The notes below the pieces were generated by a model. It searched no databases and was not told where the DNA came from. It was given only the letters and a program-made list of their open reading frames with translations. A DNA stretch of 64,000 bases, taken from Anagrus nilaparvatae. Its lineage: Eukaryota > Arthropoda > Insecta > Hymenoptera > Mymaridae. The translations under genes were made by a program, and so were the position numbers. The stretch spans positions 5,580,001-5,644,000 of the forward strand of contig JAKSXM010000014.1 of assembly GCA_022575985.1 (NCBI GenBank). Reading direction: 5' to 3'. Positions 1 through 11,360 of the stretch are shown here, one piece after another. Every line of letters starts with the position of its first letter. Within the stretch, counting starts at the first letter, position 1.

Positions 1-75
1 TGTCTGCAAAGGGTGTGTTACTTTTGCATGTTTACTGAGGGTGTGTTACTTTTGCATGTCTACGGAGGGTGATTT
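1..75. repeat. Short tandem repeat, 28-bp unit
   Basis: Two full units and a partial one, each with the core GGGTGTGTTACTTTTGCATG separated by variants of TCTRC(G/A)(A/G)AG. The array runs off the left edge of the window, so its true length is unknown. Seen directly; no function inferred. Confidence 0.8.
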
Positions 76-2054
76 TAGTAATATACAATATGTTATATCT
101 TTTATGAAATCGATGGGGTTGGGCGCGTTATTATAGGGGAACTTAATTATTCTTATGTCGGATAAGTCTAAAAATAGTTATAGATTTTGTATAAATATGA
201 TAGGATGGTTTGAAATTAATTTCGGTATATGGGTGTGTTCAGATGGGTGTATTATATGGGTAAATCCCCCCTTTCCATCATACGTTACTTTAGTCTATAA
301 TTGATTCCCTTGAATCAATCGAAAAATAAAGGTACAAAACGTCGATTATAATAATTTTGGATCCTAAGTCTTCCTCGATTTTTATAATTACAATATTTTG
401 TGGTTATAACAATTTTGTATTAATAAAGTGCACATATTATAGTTTATTTAGTGCATACATTGAGTTATACAATATTCATAGTTAGAAAACAACAATTTAA
501 TTTATCTTTATATAAAATTTAGTAAAGTATAGTAAAATTCATTATTTGTATAATAGTGCAATGTTGAGTGAATATAATGCAAACAAAAATTATTAAGGCT
601 AAATGATTACTTAATACATTTAAATTTGGTTAAATTTTAATGTAGTTTTACAATAATAATTCATAAGTATAGCAAAAAACTTCTAACATAATTGATGACA
701 TATATTGAATGAGTTTAAATGTTATTATAATTGATATGTTTCTAATTGTTATAATGATCTGTTAAACATTCGTTGTTTGAATCTGAAAATGCTTAGTTCG
801 GTGAATTGGGTTATGAATCAATCTTCTAGTTGGGTGAGAAGCGGCAGAAGCGGGTATTAGGATGGTGGGTCTCTGCGCAGCTGGTTTTTCTTCATCCTAA
901 CTGTCTCTATTATTGGCAGGTTTATATGTTGCACGCCCTTGTTATTTTTATTTCAATTCTGTAATCAAATCGAAAAAAATTTTTGTCTCTGAAAACAACA
1001 AATTTTAATCTTATTAGTAACTCTATAATAGTTATAAGTAAGAACAAGATAATATAATAAGAACATTTTGTTATTGCTAATGAGGAACCATAGTGCCAAT
1101 TACTTTTGCAGCGTTTTTTATATTGTTGTTAGCTTTTTAAAGTATTTTAATTATGGCACCAAAATATTATATATCATATTTATTTAAAATCTAATTTTAT
1201 ATAATAGGTCATTATCATTAAGCAACTCACGCACATTTGTACAAAATGAGCACAAAGTTATTCGAGAATTTCAATTAGGATATTATGAAAAAAGCGAAAA
1301 ACAAAAATTAAACTTGAGCGATTAAAAAAGCAGCTCACCGCTAATAGTATTTTTAATTTCAATAGTGTGATTTTTACATCTTTTGAATACCTTGTTGACA
1401 GCGTGTCTCAAATACAAAATGTTGAAATAGGTAGATCCAAGGATAATGACTTTTTGACCTACTTTTTCAAAAAAAAATAGTCTTCTGCTATTTTTTTTTA
1501 CCTTCATGAAGGAAATTTAAATATCAGAATCAGATAACTCCGAAATATCAGGATTAGGTTTAGTTCCACTAAAAGAATTAAAATTATTGAATAGCTAGAT
1601 AAATCTATCCAGCTAGCATCACTAAAAACAATTTCAAACCCTTTAAAATTTCTAAAAGCGATTTACACCTCGGGTTGGTCAGATACAGTGATCCCGCCTA
1701 TCATATCGCAACAAGGTCTAACTTTATATACACGGCCCAAGAGTCTATAAAACAAATATTTAGGATATTTGTTGTTTACCTTATAGTTTTAATTATATAA
1801 ATTTTTTAAACTTTTATTTTAATTACAGAGGTAACATTATTTTTAAACAAATTAAAGTTTATGTAACTTAACTTTAATACAGTTATTTGCTGTTGATAAA
1901 AATTATAGTAAATGTGACCATCAGCAAAGCAAAAAAATTTCGGTAAGAGATTAAAAGTTGAAACTTGTTTTACCATATCACGCAGCATCAAAAATTTTCT
2001 TTGATGGGAATGCAAAACTGGCTCCCTTAATGCTTATAAAATTATTACAGGTCA
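76..2054. other. A+T-rich intergenic DNA, no supported gene
   Basis: No reading frame here has coding character. Short frames at about 1322-1507 and 1806-2015 on the minus strand are chance openings in low-complexity sequence. The only link to elsewhere is at 1079-1101, where TGAGGAACCATAGTGCC resembles the 3' terminal part of the element at 11361-13104, so this may be a fragment of that family. Confidence 0.5.
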
Positions 2055-2058
2055 TTAA

Positions 2059-2663
2059 CCCTCCCCGGTCTTCGTCGTTTTCCCACCCGCGCCGGTCTTC
2101 GTGGGACTATATCGTCTTTGGCCAAATCTAACCCCCTTTAAAGTTTTAAATCGGTCTAAAATTTTTTTTAGTTTTGCGTACAACTATTCAACAATATATT
2201 CTCGAAGGTCTTGGTCAATTATTTTCAAAGGAAAGCCCAGGGGAAATTTCTAAACACTGCTAAACGTGGATTTTGAGGCGAAAACTTTAAAAATTCATAT
2301 CTCGGGGATAAAATGATATTAAGGCGAAATATTCTAGGGTTTGACTCTTCATTAGTGTTACTTTGTAGAAAACCTGCCCAGGTTTGGCTCCGTTCAAAAA
2401 AAATTTTTTTACATAAGAAAATACATTGGACAATAAAGTAACGCTGCGGCCTTCGTGGGACTATTTCGTCTAATAGTCAACTTCGAAAGGTTCTCACCAG
2501 GAGATGGCGCGTCTAATACTAACGCCAAATTGTCTAGGTCCCTAATACGAACTAAATTTTTTTTTTAGTGGAGGTACAAACTCGATTCCTCTTCCCGTTT
2601 TTGAAATACAGAGAGTGTCAAAAACTACCGTAGTCGATATCGTCATACGAAGACCGGAGAGGG
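2059..2663. mobile_element. TTAA-target MITE (piggyBac-like termini)
   Basis: A 605-bp non-coding element with inverted ends: the left reads CCCTCCCCGGTCTTCG, and the right end read in reverse is CCCTCTCCGGTCTTCG. The left flank is TTAA (2055-2058); the right flank is TTAG (2664-2667), one base off. Ends starting CCC next to TTAA are typical of piggyBac-type elements, so mobilisation by such a transposase is inferred. An internal near-repeat, CTTCGTGGGACTAT, occurs at about 2098 and 2452. No transposase is encoded. Confidence 0.6.
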
Positions 2664-2788
2664 TTAGTTCTATAATTTTTCCTTATAAATTTATTTGTTG
2701 CGAAATTGCTTTTATTTTGAAATTCATTAATGATCTTGAAAACACTACTTTTTTTAATGCACGATTCTCATTTAAATGATAAATATTA

Positions 2789-3812
2789 ACATGGAACATG
2801 TTTATAGGGAGAGGGTGCTTCATAACTTGAAAATTAAGGGGGGTGGGGTCAAATTTGTCCTATTTAAAGGGGGGGATCAAATGTGTCCTTTTTAAGGAGG
2901 GGGGGTCAAATGTGTCCTATTTAAGGGGGGGTCAAATTTGTTCTATTTAAGGGGGAGGGGGGTCAAATAAGACTTAGAATAATTAGCAGACTTTGGAAAA
3001 TCTGGGCTTAAGGACTTATAAGGATAAAAACTTATAACCGGTTTGTGTACACACAACCTAAATGCATGGAACATATTTACTTCCAGATGAGGACTAGGTA
3101 TAATACAAATGTTACTAAAAATTACAATACAATTTTCTATTTTTATAATTTGTAATTCTCACCTCACTAGCTGTTAAGATTCTAAACCCAAACTATTTTG
3201 GTTCCCTAAACTGAAATATTTTAAGTCCCTTAATCGATATTATTTCAAGTCCCTAAACCTGAATTATTCCAAGTCCCTAAATGGACATTATTCTAAGTCC
3301 ATAAACCTGTATTATCCTAAGTCCTTAAGCCTAGATTTTTTAAAGTCTTTTAAAAGTATTTTATTTATTTATATACTTACCTAATTATTCTAAGTCTCAA
3401 TTGCCCCCCCCCTTAAATAGGGCAAATTTTACCCCCCCCCCTTAATTTTCAAGTTTTGACGTACTCCCTCCCTATAAACATGTTCCATGTTAATGTTCCA
3501 TGTTTACGTTCCATGAAAATGTTAACATCAGGTTTATGGGCTTAGAATAGTATCGATTTAGGGACTTGGAATAATTCAGGTTTAGGGTCTTGGAATAATA
3601 TTGATTAAGGGACTTAGAATCATTCAGATTTAGGAAATCAAAATAGTTTGGGTTTAGAATCTTAACAACTAGTAAGGTGATAATTACAAATTATGAAATT
3701 AGAAAATTGTATTTTAATGTTCAGTAACATTTGTATTATACCCAGTTCTCAACTGGAAGTAAACATGTTCCATGCATTTAGGTTGTGTTTACATCGGTTA
3801 TAAGTTTTTTTA
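2789..3812. mobile_element. G-rich palindromic repeat family: reverse copy nested in a forward copy
   Basis: The forward copy begins at 2789 (ACATGGAACATGTTTATAGG), runs through G-rich blocks (GGGGGTCAAATTTGTCC type) to about 3025, and resumes at about 3525-3812, ending in CGGTTATAAG. Between them, 3026-3498 is a complete copy of the same family in reverse, ending in C-rich blocks and CCTATAAACATGTTCCATG. Inside both copies is a degenerate 24-25-bp repeat around GGGACTTRGAATAAT. A third copy lies at 13910-15255. There is no coding capacity, so it is non-autonomous; the superfamily is unknown. Confidence 0.6.
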
Positions 3813-4140
3813 TTTTATTATGCCAAAAGTTTACTAAATACTCTATGAAAGGCAATACTTATTTATTAAGTTTTTACTGCGTTATTGAATTTTTAAAAAT
3901 TTCAGTTACCAAGTTAATACGAGTAGGCATGACTGTCGTATGTTGGACTAATCTTACCTGACTTACCCTTAAACATAAAAATTTAAATTTTACCCTTACT
4001 TATGCTTAAACCTGTGTAAAAGTGCCAACTGGAATAAAATGCAGAAGCATCATGCAGGGTTTTCAGTATCTTGAGCGAACCTGTTGTATAATAGTATGTA
4101 TCAGCTTATTTTATTTTTTAAATATTTTAAATAAAATATT

Positions 4141-4222
4141 GTGAGAATAATTGCCGAAACTGGGAATTGAAGCGTCAACGTTCCATATGCATTCGTGTTA
4201 TCCACTGGTCCACTGACGCTCG
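4141..4222 (-). other. tRNA-like sequence or tRNA-derived SINE head
   Basis: Read on the minus strand, an A-box-like TGGACCAGTGGATAA is followed about 35 nt later by a B-box-like TTCAATTCCCAG. The spacing fits an internal RNA polymerase III promoter. Stems are imperfect and no confident acceptor pairing or anticodon can be assigned, so a functional tRNA is unlikely. It may be a tRNA pseudogene or the head of a tRNA-derived SINE. Confidence 0.35.
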
Positions 4223-4341
4223 TAAAAATATTGATATGATTTTTAAAAAACATTTGATTTTTTTTATAATAGAATGGAATTTTTTATTATTTATAATTTG
4301 GAATTTTTGGTAAGAGATCTAAATTATTTTATACTTTTAGG

Positions 4342-4475
4342 ACTCTACATGCCAGCTTTAGTCTTGATGATTGCTGGTATATTTGTTAAAGCTTTTTGTA
4401 TTTGGTTAAGATTACAAGATACTGACTCTAATTTAGAAATGAAGGATCTTCATGATTACTCTATATGTGTAAAGG
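4342..4475 (+). CDS. Candidate isolated host exon, unidentified membrane protein
   Basis: A stop-free stretch lies between a pyrimidine-rich acceptor-like sequence (TTATACTTTTAG before 4342) and a donor-like AAG/GTAAAT at 4475. It would encode about 44 residues beginning LYMPALVLMIAGIFVK, a hydrophobic segment, then a charged tail ending DLHDYSICVK. A longer open frame starts at 4274. The family is not recognised. The codon content looks less biased than neighbouring low-complexity DNA, but an exon with no visible partners is weak evidence. Confidence 0.25.
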
Positions 4476-4489
4476 TAAATTCATAAAAA

Positions 4490-5526
4490 TTCCATCAATA
4501 TCGTAAAAGTTTTATTTAAAAAAGTAATTCGCTAGAAGAATTATTTTCGGAACAAAAAGTAATTGAGAAATAAATTATAATAAATTTTTAAAAACTGGAA
4601 CTCCCATGTAAAAAAATTATGTGTTACTTCCAAAAAAAAATAATTTAATAGTATTTTTTTAAATTGGATTAGATACAAAAAATTGAGCAATCAATATTTT
4701 TAAAACTAGTGCTTCCATATAAAATAATTAGGTACTGCATCCAAAAATAAAAAAATAATTATGTTTTTTGTATATTTTGACGACAAAAGTTTTAAGATCA
4801 ATATTTTCAAAAATTTAATGATTAGTTTTGAGATTTTGAGTTAAATTGATACTTCTAGATATTACAACTTAATAGAAAAAATGCTGATAAATTATTGGCA
4901 CACTTTCTCAAACAATGACAAATTAAATCCAAGAAAGTATAAAAACATTAAAAAAATTAAAATTGATATTTTATAACCCCACTAGCATAGTTAACAGAGG
5001 GGCTTTACCATTCCCCCTCCTCCTGGTCTGTTTCCAATGTTCCATAATAACATTTTTCTATTCTAGTAAAGTTATTATGTAATATAGAATTTGTTTCCCG
5101 CATGTGCAAGATCTGCTGTTTTTTTTTACCATTACTCGGTACATGTGCAGTATTTCTTAAAAAAAATAATGTTTTACTGCTAAGTTCTTAAACAATCCCC
5201 AGTTATTGTCCCTATGCAAAATCAATTCATTTTCTGGTATTTTTCCCAGATTTATATTTTTTCTGCATATCCTACAAAAAAAATGAAAAAATTACAATAA
5301 TTAGCGCCCAGGGGATGAAAAGTATCTATAGATATATAAATATAAAAAAATGAAAAAAATTTGTAAAATTTTAAATAAATATTATTATTTTTATTTAATC
5401 GTCTATTACTTTATAATATGAAATCTTGTAATTTATTTTGTAATGACCAGGACTGGGCAAAAAATAAAAAAAATTTGAATATTTTATTTTTTAATGAATA
5501 TTTAAATTTTAAAATAATGGGCGATA
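4490..5526. other. A+T-rich DNA with no visible feature
   Basis: Low-complexity sequence, with short weakly repeated phrases near 4600-4760 (AAAAACTGGAACTCCCAT and AAAACTAGTGCTTCCAT, about 120 bp apart). Nothing codes and no clear terminal repeats are seen. Confidence 0.4.
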
Positions 5527-5528
5527 TA

Positions 5529-5897
5529 CACTCCCAGACCAAAATAATTGTTTCTTAACCAAAAAAGAATTTTGGAGCTATGACGATCGTTTAAACGAAT
5601 TTTTTAATGATTCTGACCAAAAATATTCTTACTAAATTTTTTTATATATAATAACTAATTTAAATGTTTGCTTATTTTATATTATTTTACTATTATTTTA
5701 ATATTATTTTAATATTATTTTACTATTAAAATAAGCAAACATATAAATTAGTTATTATATACATATAACCAAATTTAGTAAGATTTATTAGTAATGTTTC
5801 GTCAAAAGAATTTTTTATGTAAAAAATTCGTTTAAACAGTTGAAATAGCTCCAAAATTCTTTTTTGGCTAAGAAAAAATTCTTTTGGTCTGGGAGTG
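5529..5897. mobile_element. Hairpin MITE with TA target duplication
   Basis: A 369-bp, nearly full-length palindrome. The left end is CACTCCCAGACCAAAA and the right end is its complement, TTTTGGTCTGGGAGTG. TA lies at both flanks (5527-5528 and 5898-5899), the duplication made by Tc1/mariner-type transposases. The centre near 5700 is a run of ATTATTTTA units. No coding sequence; non-autonomous. Confidence 0.75.
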
Positions 5898-5899
5898 TA

Positions 5900-6254
5900 A
5901 ATAAAAATAACAATATGAAAAAAACTTTATTTTTTTAGTTTATACTGTTCAAAATGTATTTGAATTTAGACGTTTCTCTGATTTATTAAAATGAGCCTCT
6001 TCAGTAACTAAAAATGTATATAAAATATATGAAAAAAATTACAATAATTATAAATAGAGGTTTAATAAAGGTTTTAATTTTATAACCTGCTTACGTTATA
6101 ATTTGTATGGCATTAAATGAACTTAATTTAATCTCTTTATTTTTAATATTCTATTGAACTTATTGTATTTTAAAATATTTTTTGTTTAACTATTATTAAA
6201 AATTGATTTCAATAACTAAAAAGTAAAAGCATCAACATCCACCTGCATAACCCT
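5900..6254. other. A+T-rich DNA with no visible feature
   Basis: No reading frame, inverted repeat or tandem repeat that I can support. Confidence 0.4.
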
Positions 6255-6450
6255 GTTGATAATTAATGGATATTATGGTGATGGATATGGTGGACTTATT
6301 AAAAAGACATAGAATGTGAATAATATTAGTTTATTGTAACGACGCTCGTTGCTTGGCGTCTCAACGAACACTAATGATAAAAAGGGAGAATATATACAAA
6401 AAGGGAGGGGAGATCTCCTACACACACATACCATATAATACATTATAATA

Positions 6451-7319
6451 CCCTCATAAATGAAAGTGAAAGCCTGGGCGCTGTAAAGTGGCGATAACTC
6501 GGAGCTACATTTACAAAGTGGGAGTGATTTTTTTAAAAATTAAAGTCTTCCTTTACTAAAAAGGACTTACTTTACAAGATTCCGGGGTCAGATTTTTAAT
6601 ATTATTGACCGTTAATTAAATATGGCGGCCACAAAAAATACAACAAATCGATTATTGATACAAAATTAAAAATCTGACCCCGGAATCTTGTAAAGTAAGT
6701 CCTTTTTAGTAAAGGAAGACTTTAATTTAAAAAAAAATCATTTTTTTACCCGTTTTATAAGCAAAAATCCGAGCGTCAGTGTTGTTGTCGCACCGGCGCT
6801 AATGGGTTAATAAGCTGTGGTAAAAAAAATGAAAATTTTCATTCATTGAAACGTTTTTCACCTCCTCGAAAACCCCCAGGTAATGTAGAAAGTTCTTTCT
6901 TTCCGTTTTTTTAATCCGCCATCTTGGAAAATCGGAAATATACTGGGGTTAAAAAACATTTTTCTCAGCCACAATAAAACATTAATTTCATATCGAAAAT
7001 ATACTGGGGTGAAGAAAATGGAAATTTCTTAGCACTCTTTTTTTTGACTCAAACCACCAAAAAAAAACAAAGTTAATTAAGTGTAATCATAAAATAACTC
7101 CAATTTCCAAAAGTTTACTTTAAGGCTGTTTTATACTTTTAAAGTGGTAATAGCATGCTCTCAACTTTTTAAATTGTAACGAGTTGCTTGCTTTGAAAAT
7201 AAAAACATGGCAGCGCGCCCCTCTTTAAATTGTTATCTGCCGCTACTCTCACTTTGTAAATGTAGCTCCGAGTTATCGCCACTTTACAGCGCCCAGGCTT
7301 CCACTTTCATTTATGAGGG
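6451..7319. mobile_element. 869-bp TIR element with TA target site
   Basis: Terminal inverted repeats of about 78 bp start CCCTCATAAATGAAAGTG and include GGCGATAACTCGGAGCTAC. They differ at only a few positions. The flanks are TA at 6449-6450 and TA at 7320-7321. The intact paralogous site at 16.65 kb has a single TA in the same context, which confirms the boundaries. No transposase is encoded. It carries a truncated copy of a TTAA-type MITE at about 6530-6806. Confidence 0.85.
6530..6806. mobile_element. 5'-truncated TTAA hairpin MITE nested in the TIR element
   Basis: Same family as the complete copy at 62964-63312, including the palindromic arms around TTCCGGGGTCAGATTTTTAA and the 3' terminus GGCGCTAATGGG followed by TTAA (6807-6810). 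About the first 75 bp of the left arm are missing: the sequence joins the TIR element directly at a T/A-rich stretch. Confidence 0.75.
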
Positions 7320-7346
7320 TACATACATTTACACAACATTTCCACC

Positions 7347-9400
7347 CACCACAATTTTACTTATAAATTTGTAAATAAAGTTTTAATACGCAAAAAAAGA
7401 AAATAATTATGGTAAATGAAAATTAAAAATTTGACTCGAATATTTTTGCAATATGCCAAATGGCTACATAATTTAAAAAAAAAATTTAAAAATTTAAACA
7501 GTTTAATTACAATTGATAAAAAGTTTTCAATTTAAATGCTAATCTGATTCTCAGTTTCACTAATTCCATTAGACCGGCATGAAATCCGTAGACATCAATG
7601 GTTTGTAAGACCATTGAAGGCCCAGATCGAATTACACAGTCAATAAAGACACTTATCTTTTTTTTATAATTTTAGCTATGTGCTACAGAGAAGTATCATT
7701 ATAGCATATTAACAAGTTTCATAAAGTTCAGCAAGTAGAACTTTAACCCAATATAAAAATTTTGCTTAAAGTAGTTCGGAAACTCGATTTAGATACTCTC
7801 CCTCTCCTAAAAAAAAGGTGAGAGTAATAAGGTAGTTTGAGTAAAATTCTTGAATTTAATACTCGCGCGCACAAATAAATACAACTTAACCATGATAACT
7901 TAGCTTTCAAGCAAAATTATAACAAAATTTCTATACAGTGGTTTGAGACCCGGTTTAAAAATTTTGTTGAGACTAGTTCTGCAAGTAGAACTCCAAGCAT
8001 TCCATTTTCCTCGCAAATTGAAAAGGAACATGTGATCATAATTTTTTTATACTGTGGTTTAAGCAATATGTTATAGCAATTTAACAAAGTAGGGGCAATG
8101 GAGCAAGAATTATTTTTATAAAGTTAAAAATACAGTAATTTTCACCACCCACCTTGCCCACCCAATTTGCTCATACAAAGTTATATCAATTGAAAATCCA
8201 TGTTTCTATAACTACTATTCACATCTCCCTCCTTACAGAAAAAGTAAGCAAATTTACAATTACACTATCTCTAAGAAATTTTACAATTGCAGATTAAAGA
8301 AGTGAGATATAAACAATAATTACAAAATTAATAGCAAAATTTCAGGCTAAACATTTTTTGATTCTAAATTTTGTAGTGTTTTAAATTTACATAAATTTGT
8401 TTTTAATCGAAAAAAAATAAAACCAGAAATGGAAAAATAAAAAAAGTTACAAGTTATAAAATGATAGCCAATTAAATATAAATAAATAATTTTAATTAAT
8501 TTTAATTAATTGAACTTGAAGAGTTCTTGAGTATACTTAATCATAAGATTATATCATATTTTACAGTACAACATTTGACAAAACGCGTACAAATACAATA
8601 AATAATGAATTGATGCGAGTTTAACATAGACTGATTGACTAATTACAAGTTTTACTATCCTGACTAGACCAGCAGGATATCTGTAGATTCAAGATTAGCT
8701 ATAAAGAATTTAATAAACAACACTAGCAATAAAGAATTCGCATCATGAATAATTGAAAAATAAAATTAAATAAATGTAGTTTTTGTTTTGAGTCTAAAGC
8801 ATTTAAATAATAACTTATTGAGAATCCTGCTGATTTAATTCTTCCTTTATTATGTCTACAATGAGATTATAATATTGTTTTATGCAATTTTTCAAACAAG
8901 TAATAATACGAGAGTATAATAACTTAACAACTTTATATCATTTCTGCAAGTAGAGATGATATACAATTTTTCATACACAGAAAATATATTGAAAGTGAGA
9001 TTATATCTTAAATCAGCAAGGATTTTGCACAAATTTTACAAATGAAGTAGTTTAACAAAGCAGGTGCTATATTAATAGAATAATTAATTAGTAATAATCA
9101 CAATTGCCACCCACCTTGCTAAATCCACTCTAATGAATTAATAAAACTGATAATAATCTAATTTAAATATATTAGTTGAAAATAATACAAACTTCAATTA
9201 ATTTTCAAAATACAAATATACCCCCTCTTCCCCCGCAAAAATTATAAGCAAGTTAACATACAAAATTTAATTTAAAAAACTGTAATCTGGAAAATTTCTA
9301 CAATTGCAGATTGTAGAGAAGAGGTGTATCTTAGCATGTTATTAAATTCAACTAACAATTTAAACATTTGAAAAATTTACAATATTTTATATAACAATGA
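7347..9400. repeat. Old ~960-bp tandem duplication in A+T-rich DNA
   Basis: Ordered short matches recur about 960 bp apart: TTCTGCAAGTAGA at about 7978 and 8941, TTTAACAAAG at about 8078 and 9051, CACCCACCTTGC at about 8147 and 9109, and ACAATTGCAGATT at about 8284 and 9300. A weaker related phrase (CAGCAAGTAGAACTTTAA) is near 7730. The copies have diverged a lot. No coding potential is seen and the function is unknown. Confidence 0.5.
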
Positions 9401-9576
9401 TAATAATATTGATTTTAAATAGTAGCGAGTTAGTTTATGAGAATTTGTTAGAGATTCATAAGAGTTTAACACCGTTATGGCTCGTAAGAGAAAAATACAG
9501 TACTTAACAATACAAAAATAATGTAATTTAATGTATCAAGTTAATTTAGTTTGAGTTAAACAATTAGAGCCATATA

Positions 9577-9822
9577 TCAATATGCTAGAATTGATTGAAT
9601 TCTTACTAAATTAAATAATATGCTAATAGTTAATAAGTAAAAATAGCATTTTGTAATGAATAACAATATTGAAGTGCAGTAGGATCCCAGGATGATCTTG
9701 AATTTGTGAGTTAAACAGCAAGCAGGATAAATGAAAAGACATCCAAGTGTGAATCCCATGACACCAACTAGTCTAGCAATGTAGTTCCAGTTAATTTCAG
9801 CAAGTTTGAACCTATGTAACAT
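9577..9822 (-). CDS. Candidate isolated exon, hydrophobic protein
   Basis: An 81-residue open frame with strong hydrophobic character (residues about 16-35 VARLVGVMG...CLFIYPACC, then a second segment about 45-70). An acceptor-like TTACATAG precedes GTTCAAACTTGC near 9811. I do not recognise the family. The open frame is longer and less low-complexity than its surroundings, but no partner exon, donor or start context supports it. It could be a membrane-protein exon or chance. Confidence 0.22.
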   Translation of the reverse strand: MLHRFKLAEINWNYIARLVGVMGFTLGCLFIYPACCLTHKFKIILGSYCTSILLFITKCYFYLLTISILFNLVRIQSILAY

Positions 9823-9829
9823 CCAATAT

Positions 9830-10869
9830 TATTAGCAAAAAATTTATAATTTAGTAATTTAAGTTAGTAAGATCAATCCTAATTTTAAAACATTTATAAG
9901 ACAAAACTTTAATCCTTTTAATTTTAAAAATGTTAATTTAAGAGAAAAACAATTCTTATCTAACATGTGAATGTTCAATAAATAATAAACAATGAAATTC
10001 AAAATGAAATTCAAAATACAATTTTTAAAAAAAATAAAACGTACACTTAGATAACACTCCCTTATATAATATTTTTAATTTAAAAATATTCTCTATTAAT
10101 TTATATTTTAATTTAACTATTTAAGAGTTATACAATCAAGTGTGATATGCAAATTATTACACCTGAATAATATAATTTCTACTTGATAAAAATAAAAAAT
10201 TTTAATGTTTTCAATTTACAAAAATATCAACTTATCTTTTATGTAAAAAAAGTTGATTGTTGAGTGTCTTTATTATTGTACTGACCCGCGCCGGAATTTG
10301 ATGCGTTGCAGTAAGACCTCTTGATTCCCATGTATTCTAAGTATCGTCTGCTTTTATGAATGATGAGAAGCCGCGATCACTGAGTTTGATTTCTGCGCCG
10401 CTTTTCGATGCGCGGTGGTAGGGCCCTTCGTCGTTCTTCTTCTTCTATTATCGTTAAAAATAGTTGCCATCAATTTGAAAAAAAAAAAATATCGTGGCGT
10501 CTTCTTTTTGTTAAATTGAAGGGGCGGTAGAATTTACGCGCCAACACTAAGGTGACGATGCATTTTTCTTCTTTTTTTGCAGATTTTAGAGAAAAATTTT
10601 CACAAATTTGATGATTCTTCACTTTGATGATTTTTCACAGAAAAAAAACTTAGTCGATGATTTTTTGAGAACCGATGCAATGCGTGTTCGTCGTGTAATT
10701 TTAAAAAATTACGCAAAATTTTTTTTTTAATTATATTTTTTTCCATCACCAATAAAAACTTCTAATATCTTTTTATTGGCCAAAATGTGCTCCATTTAAA
10801 TAACATTGGAAACGTGGTTTTTTGTAAATAGCGCGAAAATTTGGGGGGGTTACACTTTTCTAACATATA
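9830..10869. other. Intergenic DNA, no supported gene
   Basis: A+T-rich up to about 10270, then a less biased patch (10280-10560, with CCGCGCCGG and GCGCCGCTTTTCG). The patch has no long reading frame and no match elsewhere in the window. Confidence 0.4.
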
Positions 10870-11360
10870 CTAATCGACTCGAATATCAATTATCTTCAAT
10901 CTCCATATGATAAATTGAGGGGCAATTCGTGTGCTCATACTTTTTAAAGCTGTTTTCTGAGCGGAATTTTTAGTTTTTAATTTTTAAAAATTCATCACGC
11001 CAAATAGAAACAACCGATTTGGACGTGCAAGGTCTCAAAAATTTTGTCAAAGGGTCTACTTTTTTGTAGTTTATTTATTTTTGACTCACCTCTGCATAAC
11101 ATAACCTAAAATTGCAAAAAACGACGAAAAACCTTAAAAAATGGCAGTTTTGCCATTAAAATTTTTTTATGGACAGTAGATATAAATTTTTTGAAAAAAC
11201 AGGAAAAAACTACATGCAAAATCACAATTTTTTAGAAAAAGATTTTCCAATTTTTGCTAAAAATCACTGCTTTATTGACAGCGCAAAGTAAAAAATCTTC
11301 CTTTTTCTAACTTTGGGCTTACGAAGCTAAAAATTTTTAAATGGGACCCCCCAATTTTTT

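Larger units (their letters stand above)
6255..7346. repeat. Dispersed ~220-bp repeat, copy split by an insertion
   Basis: 6255-6450 plus 7320-7346 match 16455-16676 closely, beginning TGATAATTAATGG and ending CATTTACACAACAT. It contains CTCGTTG followed by GGCGTCTCAACGAACA. On the minus strand there is an AATAAA-like signal in ACAATAAACTAAT, so it could be a solo LTR or SINE fragment; its class is unresolved. The copy here is interrupted by the TIR element at 6451-7319, whereas the 16.5-kb copy is intact. Confidence 0.7.

Noticed and set aside
4141..4222. Intact tRNA gene
   Set aside because: A- and B-box-like sequences are present, but the stems do not pair well and no anticodon can be assigned.
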